A DNA stretch of 64,000 bases from Secundilactobacillus silagincola (GCF_002583405.1 NZ_BCMJ01000003.1:248001-312000); one strand, 5' to 3'. Positions 8,549 to 17,022 are shown, counted from the first letter of the stretch. Notes: generated from the sequence alone by a model not told the origin. Numbers and translations: made by a program.

Positions 8549-9652
8549 TTATCTATTATCCTTATTATGATTATCCTCATGCAATCGATTCAACGCTTTC
8601 CGCTGCTGGGTATCAATAATATGCGTGTACAACCCAGTGGCCGAAGTCGAACTTTGACCTAACTGTGTAGCAACTAGGTGTTCGTTCTTGGTTTCTAAAT
8701 ACAGCTTAGAAGCCAAAGTATGACGTAACTTATGCGGCGTGATTCGCACGTGATTAAAGGCAGTGGAGTATTTTGCCACCAATAATTCCACCGTTGCTGG
8801 CTTGATTCGGCGAGGTTCATCCGTACCCATAGTAAGAAACAGCGCCGGCGTATTAGCAGTGGCATGATAACGGGGACGACGGATGCTAATGTAACGGGCT
8901 AAATAAGGCAGTACCCACTTTGCAATTGGCACCGAATCCCACTTACCACCTTTACGCCGAACGGTCACATTAGCGGCTTTGAGACTAAGGTGGCCCACAT
9001 CCATGTTCGTTAGTTCAGAGACTCGAATACCGGTACCTAACATTAGTGCATTAATAGCAACGTCTCGTTCACGATCACGCTGGTAGTAGCGTAAGTGGTT
9101 CTGATCCAAGCGCTCGCCGTATTCATCTTGAATAAAGTTTAAGTAGGCTTTATCCTGATCACCCAACATCAGCTGATCTTTAATATGACTGGCTCGAGTC
9201 GCATAGGTTTCGCTATCTTGAACCAGTGAGATTTTTTTCATCACATTGCGGTAGAAGTAAGGTTCACCTTCACTATTTTCAGATTCAGCTGTTAAAAACC
9301 GAAACAAGGCGGACAGGGCATTTAGAGAACGATTAACGGTGCGGTGCGACAACGCGCCTTGCGGATGCTGTGCGGTTTGCTTACCACGATTGAGCAAATA
9401 GGATTTATACAACTCCATATCTTGTTTCTTCAAATGTTCAAGATCTTGCAGGCTGATTTGTTTAATCGAGTTGGCAGAGGACACTCCCGTTTCAATCAGC
9501 CATTCAAAAAAGCGTTTAAATTCGTTCAGATACTGATATAAAGTCGCTGGCGACAACGGCACGGAAGACTTCGCTAAATAGTAATCACCAACGTAGTCAG
9601 GAAGTTCATTCACCAACTGTTCATTATGTGCAACATAGGCTGAATGGTCCAC
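8549..9652 (-). CDS. xerS: Tyrosine recombinase, XerS type
   Basis: 367 residues. The N-terminal SAM-like core-binding domain (TLYQYLNEFKRFFEWLIETG) and the middle block GEPYFYRNVMKKISLVQDSE resemble streptococcal XerS, the single recombinase that resolves chromosome dimers at difSL. Catalytic residues: Arg in TGIRVSEL, Lys in RKGGKWDSVP, HKLRH, and the Tyr in GLYTH. The position that is His in the usual LGH motif is Gln here (LGQSSTSAT), which is odd. GTG 9652 is the start because AAAAGGGGG lies 7 bases upstream. The promoter carries a LexA-like box. A conventional XerC is also encoded at 33471. No difSL-like sequence was recognised beside the gene. Confidence 0.82.
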   Translation of the reverse strand: MDHSAYVAHNEQLVNELPDYVGDYYLAKSSVPLSPATLYQYLNEFKRFFEWLIETGVSSANSIKQISLQDLEHLKKQDMELYKSYLLNRGKQTAQHPQGALSHRTVNRSLNALSALFRFLTAESENSEGEPYFYRNVMKKISLVQDSETYATRASHIKDQLMLGDQDKAYLNFIQDEYGERLDQNHLRYYQRDRERDVAINALMLGTGIRVSELTNMDVGHLSLKAANVTVRRKGGKWDSVPIAKWVLPYLARYISIRRPRYHATANTPALFLTMGTDEPRRIKPATVELLVAKYSTAFNHVRITPHKLRHTLASKLYLETKNEHLVATQLGQSSTSATGLYTHIIDTQQRKALNRLHEDNHNKDNR

Positions 9653-9675
9653 TAGAATACCCCCTTTTAGGATTA

Positions 9676-9700
9676 GGAACAGGTGTTCTAATTATACCAT
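9676..9700 (-). promoter_or_regulatory. Extended -10 promoter overlapped by a LexA/DinR-type SOS box, for xerS
   Basis: On the minus strand TG-G-TATAAT is an extended -10 (hexamer at 9691-9696). Immediately downstream, 9676-9689 reads GGAACAGGTGTTCT, which contains GAAC-N4-GTTC and fits the Firmicutes LexA core with a one-base difference at each outer position. A repressor bound here would cover the transcription start. The match is seen in the sequence; LexA control is inference. Confidence 0.6.
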
Positions 9701-9703
9701 GAA

Positions 9704-11677
9704 TCACCGGGCTCGTGAGAAGGTATAAACGAATGACCAGTAAGGATACTGAGATTGATCGATTTTTAGTGGGTACGGTGCCAAACGATACGATAACGTC
9801 TTGGTAATCAGCACGGACTGTGAGCGCTGCAAATCATTTCTAAGCTGAATCCGATATTTGCCAACTGGCAGCGTCCGCTTCAACATCAGTGATTTAAATG
9901 TCCGGTAAAGTTCATAGTGCTGATGGGTTTGCTCGTTAATCAAAGTACCGCTGAATTCAGCTGCCGGTGCCAAAGAAATCTCAAAACGCTTAGCTTTATG
10001 ATTTAATTGAACTTGCTGACTTAGCGTACCATACGGTTTGATTTTGGTCTTCTTGGCATCAAATTGCAGTGATAACTGACTTTGCTGTACAGCCACATCG
10101 TGCCCCTTGGTAGTAGATAGTGCATGAGGAGCTGAAGCATAGGTCGCTACTAAGACAACGACCGCTACGAGGGCAACCCAGCCTTCATTTTTAGTGCGCA
10201 ATCTAATCCGTCGCTCGGAAACGAGTGCCAAACTTGGTACGGCACAAAGGATCCCAAGCAACGGAATCATGACTTGTCCATAGCGACTTTCTGTTTCCCA
10301 TAATAGGGTGTGAAAAGCAATATAGCCTAAAGCGGTTAGAATAGTTAACATAATTCGTGGATCATCCGTTGACTTTGAACGTCTCCGCCATAAGCGCAAA
10401 CAACGCAGCAAGGTTTCGGCGTAAAGTAAGACAAAGCCGATTCGCATGATCACCATACCCATAGAAGACAACTGCAACTCAAATCGTTGATAGAGTTTCG
10501 GTGCAGCAACGTAGCCACCAGTGTAGGCTTTAGGCATGAGCGAAACGTTTAATAGGATGCTGGCTTTTTCGATCCAGCGCGTCACGATGCCCACTGGACC
10601 TAATTTTGCTAGCCGTTCCGGTAACGCCTTGTTTAAATAATCCTGCTTAGCTTGTTTACCCTGAATCGAGCTGAGTGTTTCAACGTCTTTAATATCATAT
10701 CGACCAGCGTTGTGCGGATTATAACTCATCCAGACCCAGTGCATGGCTGGAAAGGCATATTCATTATCAGCGTGATAGTGACTAGCAGCTTTCAACCCAG
10801 CAGACGTTGGTACGGCTAGAACGAACCCCAAGATGATAATCAGGAACGGTGTTTGGATGGCTTTCAACTGCTGACGATTTTTAAACAGTAGCCAAATCGT
10901 GACTAACAAAACCGCCACCAGCAAAACGATCAGATTAGGTTTGACCACTTCACCAATAATCACCGAAATGAGTAAGCCGGCTCCCGTGAGTCCCTTTTTG
11001 GTTTGGTTAAAAGAAGACCAGCCGATTAAAACGTTAAACACCACAGCCAGACAAACGAGGGTAGGCAAATCGGAATAAAAGACTTGTAAGTAATACGTAT
11101 AGGCAAACGGACTGACCAAGAAGAACAGGGCAGCTAACAAAGCAGCGCTGTTTTGGTGACTCAAACGACGAACTGAACGTAAAATAGCAATAATAAAAGT
11201 ATCAAGCAAAATAAAGGATAATAAATGGATACCCCAATACGTATCCAGATGAAGCAAGTTCGTTAGTTTAAGCCATCCGCTCATGAGTACCGTCAGCGAA
11301 ACGTTATTTGGAAACCGCTGGAAGTAAAGTGAATCATTCCAGTTTAAATGACCGTGGCTGAGCTGTTCAGCCTGCACGAGAACCCGAAATGGATCATGAT
11401 AAACAGAAGCCGGTAAGAAACGAAGTACCAGTAGCTGAATTACCATCATCAAAATGATAATCACAGCTAATATCCAATTAACCGTTCGTTGTGAAAGCTG
11501 ACTCGTCCATTTTAAATAGAGCGGCTTTAAATACCAGATAGCCAAACACCCAATTAAAACCAAACAAGTGGCCTTAAGATTAAGCGGCACAAAAATATTG
11601 GAGATGATTCCTATCAGCATTGCGCAAGCTAATATTAAGGCTAAAACTGAAGTAATACTAATTTTTCTGATTCGCAT
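9704..11677 (-). CDS. Polytopic membrane protein with GT-C glycosyltransferase-like architecture (paralog 2)
   Basis: 657 residues, collinear with the product of 5181-7151. It shares VYHDPFRVLVQAEQL, FPNNVSLTVLM, YYLQVFYSDLP and SRYGQVMIPLLGIL, as well as the C-terminal soluble domain ending in PYWSFVYTFSR. The N-terminal transmembrane part is the best conserved; the C-terminal domain differs more. The start MRIRKISIT has a good upstream site (AGGAGTTTCTC). A PAP2 phosphatase gene lies 30 bases upstream on the same strand. That fits a lipid-linked sugar pathway, since PAP2 enzymes recycle polyprenyl diphosphate, but the link is inference. Confidence 0.65.
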   Translation of the reverse strand: MRIRKISITSVLALILACAMLIGIISNIFVPLNLKATCLVLIGCLAIWYLKPLYLKWTSQLSQRTVNWILAVIIILMMVIQLLVLRFLPASVYHDPFRVLVQAEQLSHGHLNWNDSLYFQRFPNNVSLTVLMSGWLKLTNLLHLDTYWGIHLLSFILLDTFIIAILRSVRRLSHQNSAALLAALFFLVSPFAYTYYLQVFYSDLPTLVCLAVVFNVLIGWSSFNQTKKGLTGAGLLISVIIGEVVKPNLIVLLVAVLLVTIWLLFKNRQQLKAIQTPFLIIILGFVLAVPTSAGLKAASHYHADNEYAFPAMHWVWMSYNPHNAGRYDIKDVETLSSIQGKQAKQDYLNKALPERLAKLGPVGIVTRWIEKASILLNVSLMPKAYTGGYVAAPKLYQRFELQLSSMGMVIMRIGFVLLYAETLLRCLRLWRRRSKSTDDPRIMLTILTALGYIAFHTLLWETESRYGQVMIPLLGILCAVPSLALVSERRIRLRTKNEGWVALVAVVVLVATYASAPHALSTTKGHDVAVQQSQLSLQFDAKKTKIKPYGTLSQQVQLNHKAKRFEISLAPAAEFSGTLINEQTHQHYELYRTFKSLMLKRTLPVGKYRIQLRNDLQRSQSVLITKTLSYRLAPYPLKIDQSQYPYWSFVYTFSRAR

Positions 11678-11707
11678 GAGAAACTCCTAGTTAATTTAAT
11701 AATTTGA

Positions 11708-12352
11708 TTATTCCCGTTGCTTTGATAACACGTGGCTAAATGACAGGCGTAAAACACTCCACCAACCCAATGACAGACACAATCCCGCTAACACGTCACT
11801 GGGATAGTGAACAAATAAATAGATGCGATCAAAGCCCATCATTGCTAGCCAGAAAAGACTGATCAATCCAAGTAAGAAACGAACGGATGCTGAGTGACAT
11901 AGCGGTATCACGATCAAAAGGATGACCAATACCATCGTCGCAGTTGAAGTGGTATGTCCACTAGGAAAACTATAGCCCGCTTGAGCCACTAGTTTTCCTA
12001 GTGGCCGTGGCCGCTGCATGATCATTTTAAAAATAGCCATTAGTGCGTTAATGCCAACTTGAGCGGTCAATACCCAGCCTGCCTCAAAGCGATGACGACG
12101 CAACCAGAGAATTAGGGAGATCAGCAGACAAATGATCGTGTTGGCGGATGGGGTGCCTAGGAGCGCAAACCATTTAAAAAAAATGGTCCTACTAGGTTGC
12201 CTAACGCCAATTGCCAATTGCTGTCCCCAAGCGTCAAAATCACCGATCCAACTGGCGTGAAAATGAACTCCCATTGCTAATATTAGAAAACTTAACCAAG
12301 TCAGCATAGCAACTCCCCACCAAAAACGGTTTGCTTGCTGTCGTATACGCAT
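11708..12352 (-). CDS. PAP2 superfamily membrane phosphatase
   Basis: 214 residues with about six membrane segments. The three phosphatase motifs are visible: KMIMQRPRP (C1), YSFPSGHTTS (C2) and FDRIYLFVHYPSDVLAG (C3, with DR in place of the more usual SR). The family dephosphorylates undecaprenyl diphosphate, phosphatidylglycerol phosphate or phosphatidic acid at the outer membrane face. Length and motifs fit the PgpB/BcrC-like group, but the substrate is not decidable. It lies 30 bases upstream of paralog 2 and is probably co-transcribed with it. Confidence 0.85.
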   Translation of the reverse strand: MRIRQQANRFWWGVAMLTWLSFLILAMGVHFHASWIGDFDAWGQQLAIGVRQPSRTIFFKWFALLGTPSANTIICLLISLILWLRRHRFEAGWVLTAQVGINALMAIFKMIMQRPRPLGKLVAQAGYSFPSGHTTSTATMVLVILLIVIPLCHSASVRFLLGLISLFWLAMMGFDRIYLFVHYPSDVLAGLCLSLGWWSVLRLSFSHVLSKQRE

Positions 12353-12621
12353 AATATCAAGTCCAGTCTGTAAAATAATGATGCGTAGTCCTGTTTTAGC
12401 TATAATCTTATATGGCGCTCAGTTTTTCAATCAATAAGAATTGTGAAAATTACCATCGATTAGATTTTTAACAGCAACTACCCTTAAATGTAATTTGGAA
12501 ACATTATAAATGACACGCGAACAATTTAATAGTAGACTAAAACAGTCAAAAAAGGCTGCTTTGAAGATAAAAATTAAAAAAATTTTAGGATGATAACAGG
12601 TAATTTTCACAACAAATCGGT

Positions 12622-12665
12622 TATAATACGAATATTAGTAGAATAGATTGTTCATAGTGTTCCCA
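12622..12665 (+). promoter_or_regulatory. folD promoter with PurR-box-like inverted pair
   Basis: A perfect -10 (TATAAT, 12622-12627) is followed at once by ACGAATATT (12628-12636) and then AGTAGAAT. This closely resembles PurBox 1 of the Bacillus pur operon (ACGAACATT followed by AGTAGAAT). About 20 bases further, GTGTTCCC (12657-12664) is in the opposite orientation, where PurBox 2 would lie. A further CGAACAAT-type half site is near 12518. folD belongs to the PurR regulon in Bacillus, so purine control is likely. No good -35 is seen. Confidence 0.55.
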
Positions 12666-12741
12666 TTCTATAACAGTCTATTCGTTAATCAGCATAAGAG
12701 ACATTAAATTTCCCGTAGAATCCGAAAGGGTGGAGAGAATA

Positions 12742-13611
12742 TTGATCATAGATGGTAAAGCACTATCCAATCAGTTAGATATCAGCATGAAAGCGGAGGT
12801 CAAAGCACTCCGCGAAGAAGGTATTGAACCTAAACTGGTTGTGATTATTGTTGGTAACGACCCCGCCAGTCAAATATACGTCCGCAACAAGCACCGCAAA
12901 GCTATCAAATTGGGTATTACTTCAATCATTGAACGTCGGCCCGCAGACTTTACCCAAGCTGAATTACTGGCATTAATTGACCAGTACAACCGAGACGATA
13001 CTGTTCACGGTATTTTAGTTCAACTGCCATTACCGAAACAAATTGACAAATCTGTGATTATTCGCGCTATTGCACTTGAAAAAGATGTTGATGGCTTCAG
13101 TCCCGAAAACGTCGGCAAACTTTTCAGCAATAGTCACGAACATTACCCAGTTTCCTGCACACCCAAGGGTATTATGACGATGCTGGCACATTACAAGATT
13201 GATCCAGCAGGCCAGCATGCCGTGATTGTTGGTGACTCTAACATTGTTGGACGGCCAATGGGTGCATTACTGCTGAATGCTGGTGCAACGGTAACGTATA
13301 CCCATATTCTAACGCAGGACCTATCGTCATTTACCCGTACAGCCGATATTTTGATTGTGGCAACCGGAGTCGCTCATTTAATCAAAGCAGACGATATTAA
13401 ACCTGGTGCTACTGTAATCGATGTCGGGATGGATCGGGACGAAAACGGTAAATTAGTGGGCGATGTCGACTATGATCAAGCTAAAGAAGTTGCTGGCGCC
13501 ATCACGCCTGTCCCAGGTGGGGTTGGCCCTATGACGATTACGTCGCTCATGCAGCAGACCCTTGAACTCACCAAAGTCGCTAATCATCGAGCATTAGAAC
13601 CTGTTAAGTAA
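12742..13611 (+). CDS. folD: Bifunctional methylenetetrahydrofolate dehydrogenase/cyclohydrolase
   Basis: About 289 residues. FolD interconverts 5,10-methylene-THF, methenyl-THF and 10-formyl-THF in the cytosol, feeding purine and formyl-Met synthesis. Diagnostic parts: YVRNKHRKAIKLGI with the catalytic Tyr and Lys, VQLPLPKQ, DVDGFSPENVGKL, the NADP-binding VIVGDSNIVGRPMGALLL, and PVPGGVGPMTITSLMQQT. The start is taken as TTG 12742, six bases after GGTGGAG, giving the normal N terminus (M)IIDGKALSNQL; a GTG at 12730 would overlap the ribosome site. The promoter has PurR-box-like sequences. Confidence 0.95.
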   Translation: MIIDGKALSNQLDISMKAEVKALREEGIEPKLVVIIVGNDPASQIYVRNKHRKAIKLGITSIIERRPADFTQAELLALIDQYNRDDTVHGILVQLPLPKQIDKSVIIRAIALEKDVDGFSPENVGKLFSNSHEHYPVSCTPKGIMTMLAHYKIDPAGQHAVIVGDSNIVGRPMGALLLNAGATVTYTHILTQDLSSFTRTADILIVATGVAHLIKADDIKPGATVIDVGMDRDENGKLVGDVDYDQAKEVAGAITPVPGGVGPMTITSLMQQTLELTKVANHRALEPVK

Positions 13612-13721
13612 AAACTATATAACATATAGCGTCCAGTTTTCATTGTCTAAAACAAATTTCCCCTGTTTTCTAATCCACTTTTGCGGTAATGTAAAAGTAT
13701 TATAAAATTGGGGGACAATGT

Positions 13722-15176
13722 ATGAACTGGACGCTATTTTATTTGGTTGTTTTTGTTATATTCAGTTTAAACACCGCTGCAGCAGTGTTTACGGTGTTCC
13801 GAGAACGTCGTGATATTGCTGCAACGTGGGCGTGGTTGCTAGTTTTGAACTTGTTGCCGATCATTGGGTTTTTAATTTATGCTTTGCTTGGGCGAAAATT
13901 AACCCATCGACAGTTAAATAAGGTGCAACGTCAACCCGACGCTGAATTAACGGACGCCTTGTCACAGCAACAGGCCTCGTTACCACCATATTCTTCAGGT
14001 GATACCCACCAGGAATCATCCGTTAAGAACATGATTCGCTTATTCCAAAACGTTGATAACGCCTTTGTGACGTTAAATAATCAAACTGAGATTTTTACAG
14101 ACGGTACAACGTTATTTAATAATATGCAACAAGAGATTCTGAATGCCCAACACGTGGTTTACGTTGAATTTTATACGTTTTACAACGACCAGCTTGGACA
14201 GCAAATGCTCAGTGCTTTAACCACCAAAGCTCAAGAAGGAGTTACAGTTCGCGTACTGTACGATTCTTGGGGATCAATGGGGACTAAGCGCGATTTCTTT
14301 GAACCATTGCGTGATGCTGGTGGTTTTGCTGAACCATTCTTGGGCATCCACTCAAACTGGCGCGATTTCCGTCTAAATTTCCGGGATCACCGTAAAATTG
14401 TTGCCATTGATGGCTGGACTGGCTATATCGGCGGTTTCAATATCGGTGATCAGTACGTGGGACGTTCAAAGAAATTCGGCCATTGGCGCGATACCCACAT
14501 GAAGGTAACGGGGGATGCAGCTTTAGCTCTCCAAGAACACTTCATTTCTGACTGGAATGCCACGGTTCCTGAAAATGAACTGGAACGTACCATGCAGCAT
14601 TTTCCCAAAGCCAGTGATGAAATTGGTAAAACAATGATGCAAATTGTGACCAGTGGACCCGATTCCGATATTGAACAAATTAAACTAGGGTATTTGCGTA
14701 TGATCAACAGTGCGAGAAAAAGGCTCTATATTCAAACACCTTACTTGATTCCAGATGACAGTGTATTAAACGCATTACGGAGCGCCACCTTATCTGGCGT
14801 CGATGTCCGAATCATGGTTCCTCATATGCCAGATCACCCCTTTGTTTACCGGGCGACTCAATACTATGCGCGGTTACTAGCGGAAGATGGCGCGAAAATC
14901 TATTTCTACCAAAATGGATTTATCCATTCTAAAGTTGTGATGATTGATGACGCCATCTCGTCTGTGGGTTCCGCTAATATGGATTTTCGAAGTTTTAAAC
15001 TGAATTTCGAGGCAAACGCCTTTGTTTACGATTTTAAAATTTCCCGTGAACTTCGAGATATTTTTGAGAATGATATCAAAGAAAGTCAATTAATTACGGC
15101 CGCTGACTTTCAAAATATGTCACTGTGGCTACGTTTCAAACAGGCTGGTTCACGCTTACTTGCGCCAATATTGTAA
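13722..15176 (+). CDS. cls: Cardiolipin synthase
   Basis: 484 residues. Two N-terminal membrane segments (residues about 1-60) precede a phospholipase-D-type domain with two HKD motifs: HRKIVAID near residue 223 and HSKVVMID near 402, each followed by the GG/GS-N-D pattern (GYIGGFNIGD; SVGSANMDFRS). It condenses two phosphatidylglycerols into cardiolipin and glycerol at the membrane. GGGGG lies seven bases before ATG 13722. The sequence TATAAA at 13701 is a plausible -10. The gene is monocistronic and ends just before a strong terminator. Confidence 0.95.
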   Translation: MNWTLFYLVVFVIFSLNTAAAVFTVFRERRDIAATWAWLLVLNLLPIIGFLIYALLGRKLTHRQLNKVQRQPDAELTDALSQQQASLPPYSSGDTHQESSVKNMIRLFQNVDNAFVTLNNQTEIFTDGTTLFNNMQQEILNAQHVVYVEFYTFYNDQLGQQMLSALTTKAQEGVTVRVLYDSWGSMGTKRDFFEPLRDAGGFAEPFLGIHSNWRDFRLNFRDHRKIVAIDGWTGYIGGFNIGDQYVGRSKKFGHWRDTHMKVTGDAALALQEHFISDWNATVPENELERTMQHFPKASDEIGKTMMQIVTSGPDSDIEQIKLGYLRMINSARKRLYIQTPYLIPDDSVLNALRSATLSGVDVRIMVPHMPDHPFVYRATQYYARLLAEDGAKIYFYQNGFIHSKVVMIDDAISSVGSANMDFRSFKLNFEANAFVYDFKISRELRDIFENDIKESQLITAADFQNMSLWLRFKQAGSRLLAPIL

Positions 15177-15183
15177 TTAAACT

Positions 15184-15248
15184 AAAGATTCCTCAACGTA
15201 CGCTAGCTGATTTAATCAATCAGTCAACGTATGTTGAGGAATCTTTTT
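15184..15248. terminator. Strong bidirectional terminator between cls and the NmrA-like gene
   Basis: AAAGATTCCTCAAC-TACG pairs with CGTA-GTTGAGGAATCTTTTT, extended by CTGATT/AATCAG. It has A and T tracts at the ends and serves both convergent genes. Confidence 0.9.
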
Positions 15249-15253
15249 AATGA

Positions 15254-16147
15254 CTATTTAGTTGCGGCACCTTTATAAATACCTAAGCGCTTTGATTCAC
15301 GCTCCAGATATTGATGCATGGTCCGCGGCTTGTGATCCAATAATGCTTCCAATGTAAATGAAGAACTGTCCCAGCCCCATTTACGCATGGTCCGGACTAA
15401 ACGAATAAAGGCTTCGTATGAATAACTGTCGCCACCGTGGAAGTACTGTGGGAAGTAGTCGGCAAGGTGATCTTCGTCAACGTATTCAGCAGTAATCTTT
15501 TTGCCAGTGACTTCAGTCATCATATCAGCGACTTCATAACTGTTTAGCTTTTCGTTGCACAGTTGGTAAACACCCTTATCGAAGTATTCAGGACGATCAA
15601 GAACCTTCAAGATAACGTCGGCTTCATCGAGAGCATCGAACCATGACATTCGCTTATCAAGCGGGGTGTAGTTAGGAAACTTACCCAACTTGTAGAACTG
15701 TTCTAGGAAGACATCGTGGTTATACCCAGATGGTTGTAGAACAGTCCATAACATGTGGCTTTCGAACCCACGGTATAGCAAGTAATGTTCAACTTTTTGT
15801 TTCATCATATGGTGCAACTTAGTATCCAAGTTAGGGAAGAGCACTGAAATATCGATAAATTGCTTAACGTCTTCCTTGATGGCAGCGTCAATCGCAATTT
15901 TACCCATCACATATTCTTGGAATGAGAAGAGGGTAGGGATATAGACAACTTGGTCAACACCCTTCATGGCCTTTTCAACTTGATCAGCTTTAGTAGCATC
16001 AATGACCATTGTTTCTTTAACACCTTGTGCCTTATAGTCAGCTACTTTAGGATTAATATCCACAGCACGAATATCAACACCATGTTGTGCCAAATAGGGA
16101 ACGATTTGGCGACCAACAGATCCACATGCACTTGTAATTAGTAACAT
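15254..16147 (-). CDS. NmrA-like NAD(P)-binding protein (atypical SDR)
   Basis: 297 residues. It starts with a Rossmann motif (LLITSACGSVGRQIVPYL) where the usual GxxGxxG is altered, then VRAVDINPK, MVIDATKADQVEKAMKGVDQ and a C-terminal substrate-domain portion (VYQLCNEKLNSYEVADMM). NmrA/HSCARG-like proteins sense NAD(P)H redox state or reduce small quinones or aldehydes. A catalytic YxxxK is not obvious, so a sensor role is possible. It lies 22 bases downstream of a MarR-type regulator in a two-gene operon, suggesting stress-inducible expression. Confidence 0.78.
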   Translation of the reverse strand: MLLITSACGSVGRQIVPYLAQHGVDIRAVDINPKVADYKAQGVKETMVIDATKADQVEKAMKGVDQVVYIPTLFSFQEYVMGKIAIDAAIKEDVKQFIDISVLFPNLDTKLHHMMKQKVEHYLLYRGFESHMLWTVLQPSGYNHDVFLEQFYKLGKFPNYTPLDKRMSWFDALDEADVILKVLDRPEYFDKGVYQLCNEKLNSYEVADMMTEVTGKKITAEYVDEDHLADYFPQYFHGGDSYSYEAFIRLVRTMRKWGWDSSSFTLEALLDHKPRTMHQYLERESKRLGIYKGAATK

Positions 16148-16169
16148 AATAACTTCCTCCTAGACTGAA

Positions 16170-16601
16170 TTAGTTTTCGAGATTCTTCAGAACTTTTTTC
16201 ATGAAGTTAATTCCCGATTTCAACTCAGAATCGCTTAACCCGGTTCTGATATCCGTTTCTAATTGGTCAGCTGAATCAAGGAGAACATCTTGTTTAGCCA
16301 AGGCTTTCGCTGTTAGTGCAATTTGCTTACTGCGAGCATCATCGGGATTCGGAATCCGCTTAACAAATCCCTTTGTTTCCAACTGATGTAAAAGTCGTGT
16401 AACAGTGGGGCTGGAAAGCTTGAATTGCTTTTCCAAATCAACTTGTCTAACAGCTCGATCTTGATTAACCATTAGGCAAGACAAAAGATTAAACTGCGGT
16501 TGAGTAAGCTGAAATTGAGCGAGTAGGACATTGCTCTTCTTATCAAACTCAATTGCAGCCTCTTTGAGATAGATTCCGATCCGGTTCCGTTGATTCAGCA
16601 A
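16170..16601 (-). CDS. MarR-family transcriptional regulator
   Basis: About 143 residues with the winged-helix core FNLLSCLMVNQDRAVRQVDL, then SSPTVTRLLHQLETKGFVKR and NPDDARSKQIALT (wing with the conserved D-R). The start is taken as TTG 16601, seven bases after a GGGGGG ribosome site; a TTG at 16616 would overlap that site. It precedes the NmrA-like gene by 22 bases and probably represses its own operon through the two palindromes at 16640-16678. Confidence 0.9.
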   Translation of the reverse strand: MLNQRNRIGIYLKEAAIEFDKKSNVLLAQFQLTQPQFNLLSCLMVNQDRAVRQVDLEKQFKLSSPTVTRLLHQLETKGFVKRIPNPDDARSKQIALTAKALAKQDVLLDSADQLETDIRTGLSDSELKSGINFMKKVLKNLEN

Positions 16602-16639
16602 GTCATTACCCCCCAAAAGCAGATTGTTAATGAAATAGT

Positions 16640-16678
16640 TAGCTAGCTAGGATTCATTACTTATATCTTAGCATGCTA
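16640..16678 (-). promoter_or_regulatory. Twin 10-bp palindromes flanking the -10 of the MarR/NmrA operon
   Basis: Two perfect palindromes, TAGCTAGCTA (16640-16649) and TAGCATGCTA (16669-16678), share the TAG...CTA ends. They bracket a -10-like TATAAG on the minus strand (16660-16665). Spacing between centres is 29 bp, near three helical turns. They are probable sites for the MarR protein encoded just downstream. Confidence 0.6.
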
Positions 16679-16761
16679 GGAATATTTTGCAACCGCTTTC
16701 TTTAGTAGGACCAGATCATGCTTGAGTACTATGGAAAAATGACGATAGAGAAGGCTAAATT

Positions 16762-16799
16762 AGTAAACTTAATAAAATATAGGTTTTATTAAGTTTACT
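16762..16799. repeat. Perfect 16-bp AT-rich inverted repeat
   Basis: AGTAAACTTAATAAAA and its exact complement surround a six-base loop. There is no T tract long enough for a normal terminator. It lies ahead of the possible decayed gene at 16859 and could be an operator, a weak terminator or the scar of a small element. Confidence 0.55.
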
Positions 16800-16858
16800 T
16801 AAAAAACGCAATTTAATCTTCCCCTCGCGGAAATAACGTTCTGAGGGGAGTTAATACC

Positions 16859-17022
16859 ATGAAGAATATAGCTAAACAAAGGCCATTAAACCCAAAAATA
16901 CAGTAAAATATGGCGAAAAAGCTGATTTGAAAGTGGTTCAAACAGCTAAAAACCTGAATTTACGATGTTTTAAGCATAATAATAAGCCAAACTGTGAATT
17001 TAAAACGCCAAAAAGTGACTAA
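16859..17022 (+). pseudogene. Possible frameshifted small gene
   Basis: ATG 16859 has a strong ribosome site (GAGGGGAG, 8-9 bases upstream), but its frame ends after 15 codons. A +1 shift within codons 6-7 opens a Lys-rich frame of about 48 codons (includes KYGEKADLKVVQTAKNL) ending at 17022. The ribosome site lies in the right arm of a CCCCTC/GAGGGG hairpin. The product is not recognised. It may be a decayed small gene or chance. Confidence 0.3.

Noticed and set aside
8227-9703. Search for a difSL-like site beside xerS
   Set aside because: Nothing near the gene resembles the streptococcal difSL arms well enough; the GAAC-N4-GTTC dyad fits a LexA box better and is too short.
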